Assembly (NCBI GenBank): GCA_009784625.1
Contig: WRBI01000021.1
Location: 1 to 42,223 of the forward strand
Source: Oscillospiraceae bacterium
GTDB taxonomy: Bacteria > Bacillota > Clostridia > Oscillospirales > Ruminococcaceae
Direction: 5' to 3'
Length of the DNA: 42,223 bases
Position numbers and translations under genes: made by a program. A model generated the notes under the pieces. It saw only the letters and a list, made by a program, of their open reading frames with translations, was not told the origin of the DNA and did no database searches. Numbering within the stretch: position 1 is the first letter of the stretch; the number at the start of each line of letters is the position of its first letter. This document shows positions 41,428 to 42,223 of this stretch, in pieces.

Positions 41428-42093
41428 CTATAAAAACATCAACCGCCCGCCGACACTCGAGCGAACACTAGCGGCGGTGTGAAGCACAAGCAAGCGGAAA
41501 ACCCCCGCATGAGAACCACTACCCCAGCCGCCACCGAAAACAGGCAGCGCCCCCGCACCAAGATTACCCCAATCGCTGAAGAAGGTCGTTTCCGAACCAC
41601 CGCTTGCGTTGCGGATGATGAAGCCCGTTTCGCTTGTGCCTTGTACATCGGTAATCCAGCTTGAAAGGTTCGCCGCCGCTCCGCTGAAACCTCGATTCGT
41701 GTACCCGCTCCCCGTGTCGTTAAAACCTGTGAAGGCGGTCAAGATATTGCGGTTCGCATCGGAAAACAGCCCATCGACACGTTCCCAAATGTTACCCCAC
41801 AAATCTTCAACGCCCAAACATTTCACGCTATCGGTTGCGTTCGCCTGTGTACCCCAATTCATACCACGGGTATTAGTCGAACCTGTCGCCGCTAGTGCCG
41901 TTGCGCTAGTTCTGCCGTTCCCCAAAGCCTGTTGACTGTTAAGGTTCTTAAACCGAATCAAGTACAGGATTTGAAGAAGGGTCATCGCATAGAACATTTG
42001 CTGGTCGTACCCTGCGCCGTTTAACTGCGCCGCCGAACGCAACGCCCCGATTGTGATTGATACGTTGGGGCTTCTACCGCTCAAAGAACGCAA
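41428..42093 (-). CDS. DGR variable protein with C-type-lectin/FGE-like fold, 5' end interrupted by an IS
   Basis: The visible part is about 221 residues. It has the marks of DGR target proteins with a formylglycine-generating-enzyme-like C-type lectin fold: GVEDLWGNIWERVDGL in the middle and GGGWGSGSHAGVFRL then SVGGRLMFL at the variable C-terminus. In phages such proteins sit at the tail tip and bind host receptors. There is no good ATG: the frame is open upstream to about 42105, where an IS5-type terminus begins, so the real N-terminus is separated. The TTG at 42093 is only a formal start. It is probably non-functional or N-terminally truncated in this copy. Confidence 0.85.
   Translation of the reverse strand: MRSLSGRSPNVSITIGALRSAAQLNGAGYDQQMFYAMTLLQILYLIRFKNLNSQQALGNGRTSATALAATGSTNTRGMNWGTQANATDSVKCLGVEDLWGNIWERVDGLFSDANRNILTAFTGFNDTGSGYTNRGFSGAAANLSSWITDVQGTSETGFIIRNASGGSETTFFSDWGNLGAGALPVFGGGWGSGSHAGVFRLLVLHTAASVRSSVGGRLMFL
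41433..41571 (-). repeat. DGR variable repeat (VR) inside the target gene
   Basis: The last 46 codons or so of the target gene. Substitutions relative to TR are 21 A-to-G, 5 A-to-C and 2 A-to-T. The encoded segment contains VFGGGWGSGSHAGVFRL and SVGGRLMFL. The gene stop lies directly after the VR. Confidence 0.95.
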
Positions 42094-42104
42094 GCGGTTA
42101 CTTA

Positions 42105-42223
42105 GGGTCTGTTGACATTAAGCGAATGTATCAACGATGAAAGCGAAGAAAATAAAGGTAATGAACATGATGTCCAGCTTGTCGTAGCGAGTAAAAATGC
42201 GACGGAAGCGCTTTATTCTGCGG
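42105..42223 (-). mobile_element. End of an IS5-family insertion sequence (continues beyond window)
   Basis: The terminus reads GGGTCTGTTGACATT on the plus strand directly after CTTA, fitting the short TNA/YTAR target sites of IS5-type elements. The transposase tail follows within 13 bp. Confidence 0.7.
42118..42223 (-). CDS. IS5-family transposase, C-terminal fragment (cut by window edge)
   Basis: Thirty-four codons are visible before TAA. They include FRRIFTRYDKLDIMFITFI and FAFIVDTFA, typical of the C-terminal helix of IS5/IS427-type transposases. The DDE residues are outside the window. Confidence 0.7.
   Translation of the reverse strand, partial: RRIKRFRRIFTRYDKLDIMFITFIFFAFIVDTFA

Overview
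The window looks like a chromosomal segment of an anaerobic, motile member of the Clostridia (Bacillota). The signs are strong AGGAGG-type ribosome sites, sigma-A promoters (TTGACA/TATAAT, 17-18 bp spacing), a PPi-type phosphofructokinase, an NAD-type glutamate dehydrogenase, a PduL-type phosphotransacylase, a GGS-type phosphatidylserine decarboxylase, MotAB and Firmicutes-style type I toxin-antitoxin loci. No rRNA, tRNA or CRISPR array was seen. The genus cannot be named from this sequence.

Layout. 1-122: right end of an IS3-family element. 197-2931: orphan HsdR-N nuclease and a sodium:solute symporter (minus). 3178-6674: membrane and phospholipid operon (AI-2E-family exporter, Cys-rich membrane protein, psd, pssA). 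6745-7973: two PepSY proteins. 8084-12957: complete branched-chain amino-acid ABC transporter livJHMGF. 13072-17622: bacteriohemerythrin, HD-GYP protein, YjbQ, small membrane protein, YitT and patatin. 17788-21255: lysS (minus) and motAB (plus). 21470-26374: small membrane protein, PPi-phosphofructokinase, a Hol_Tox-like type I toxin locus, family-4 uracil-DNA glycosylase, PduL, a lipoprotein, a nitrilase homologue and PspC. 26502-29627: gdhA and a PucR-type regulator. 29636-34598: two near-identical type I toxin/antitoxin loci as direct repeats around a cNMP-binding/DUF2225 protein, two lipoproteins and an aminotransferase. 34661-37282: valS.

37485-42223 is the lysis and host-recognition end of a prophage, all on the minus strand. 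In transcription order it holds a C-type-lectin/FGE-fold variable protein, a template repeat, a reverse transcriptase, a phage-like ORF, a SleB-type hydrolase, a holin-like protein, a 39-codon ORF and an amidase. The variable-protein gene ends in a 139-bp repeat (VR) that matches the template repeat (TR) downstream. Over the first 130 bases, 28 of the 36 template adenines are substituted and no other base differs. This is a diversity-generating retroelement (DGR). The 5' end of its target gene is interrupted by an IS5-family element at the window edge.

A second theme is a family of intergenic elements made of heptamer arrays (AATTGTC/AACTGTC and complements) flanking GC-rich hairpins. They lie flush against gene ends and in several cases supply the stop codon of the neighbouring gene (psd, yitT-like, patatin, lysS).

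The housekeeping genes fit an amino-acid-fermenting lifestyle: Liv uptake, glutamate dehydrogenase, acyl-phosphate formation through PduL, and PPi-linked glycolysis. The accessory part carries the DGR prophage, three type I toxin loci and two IS ends.
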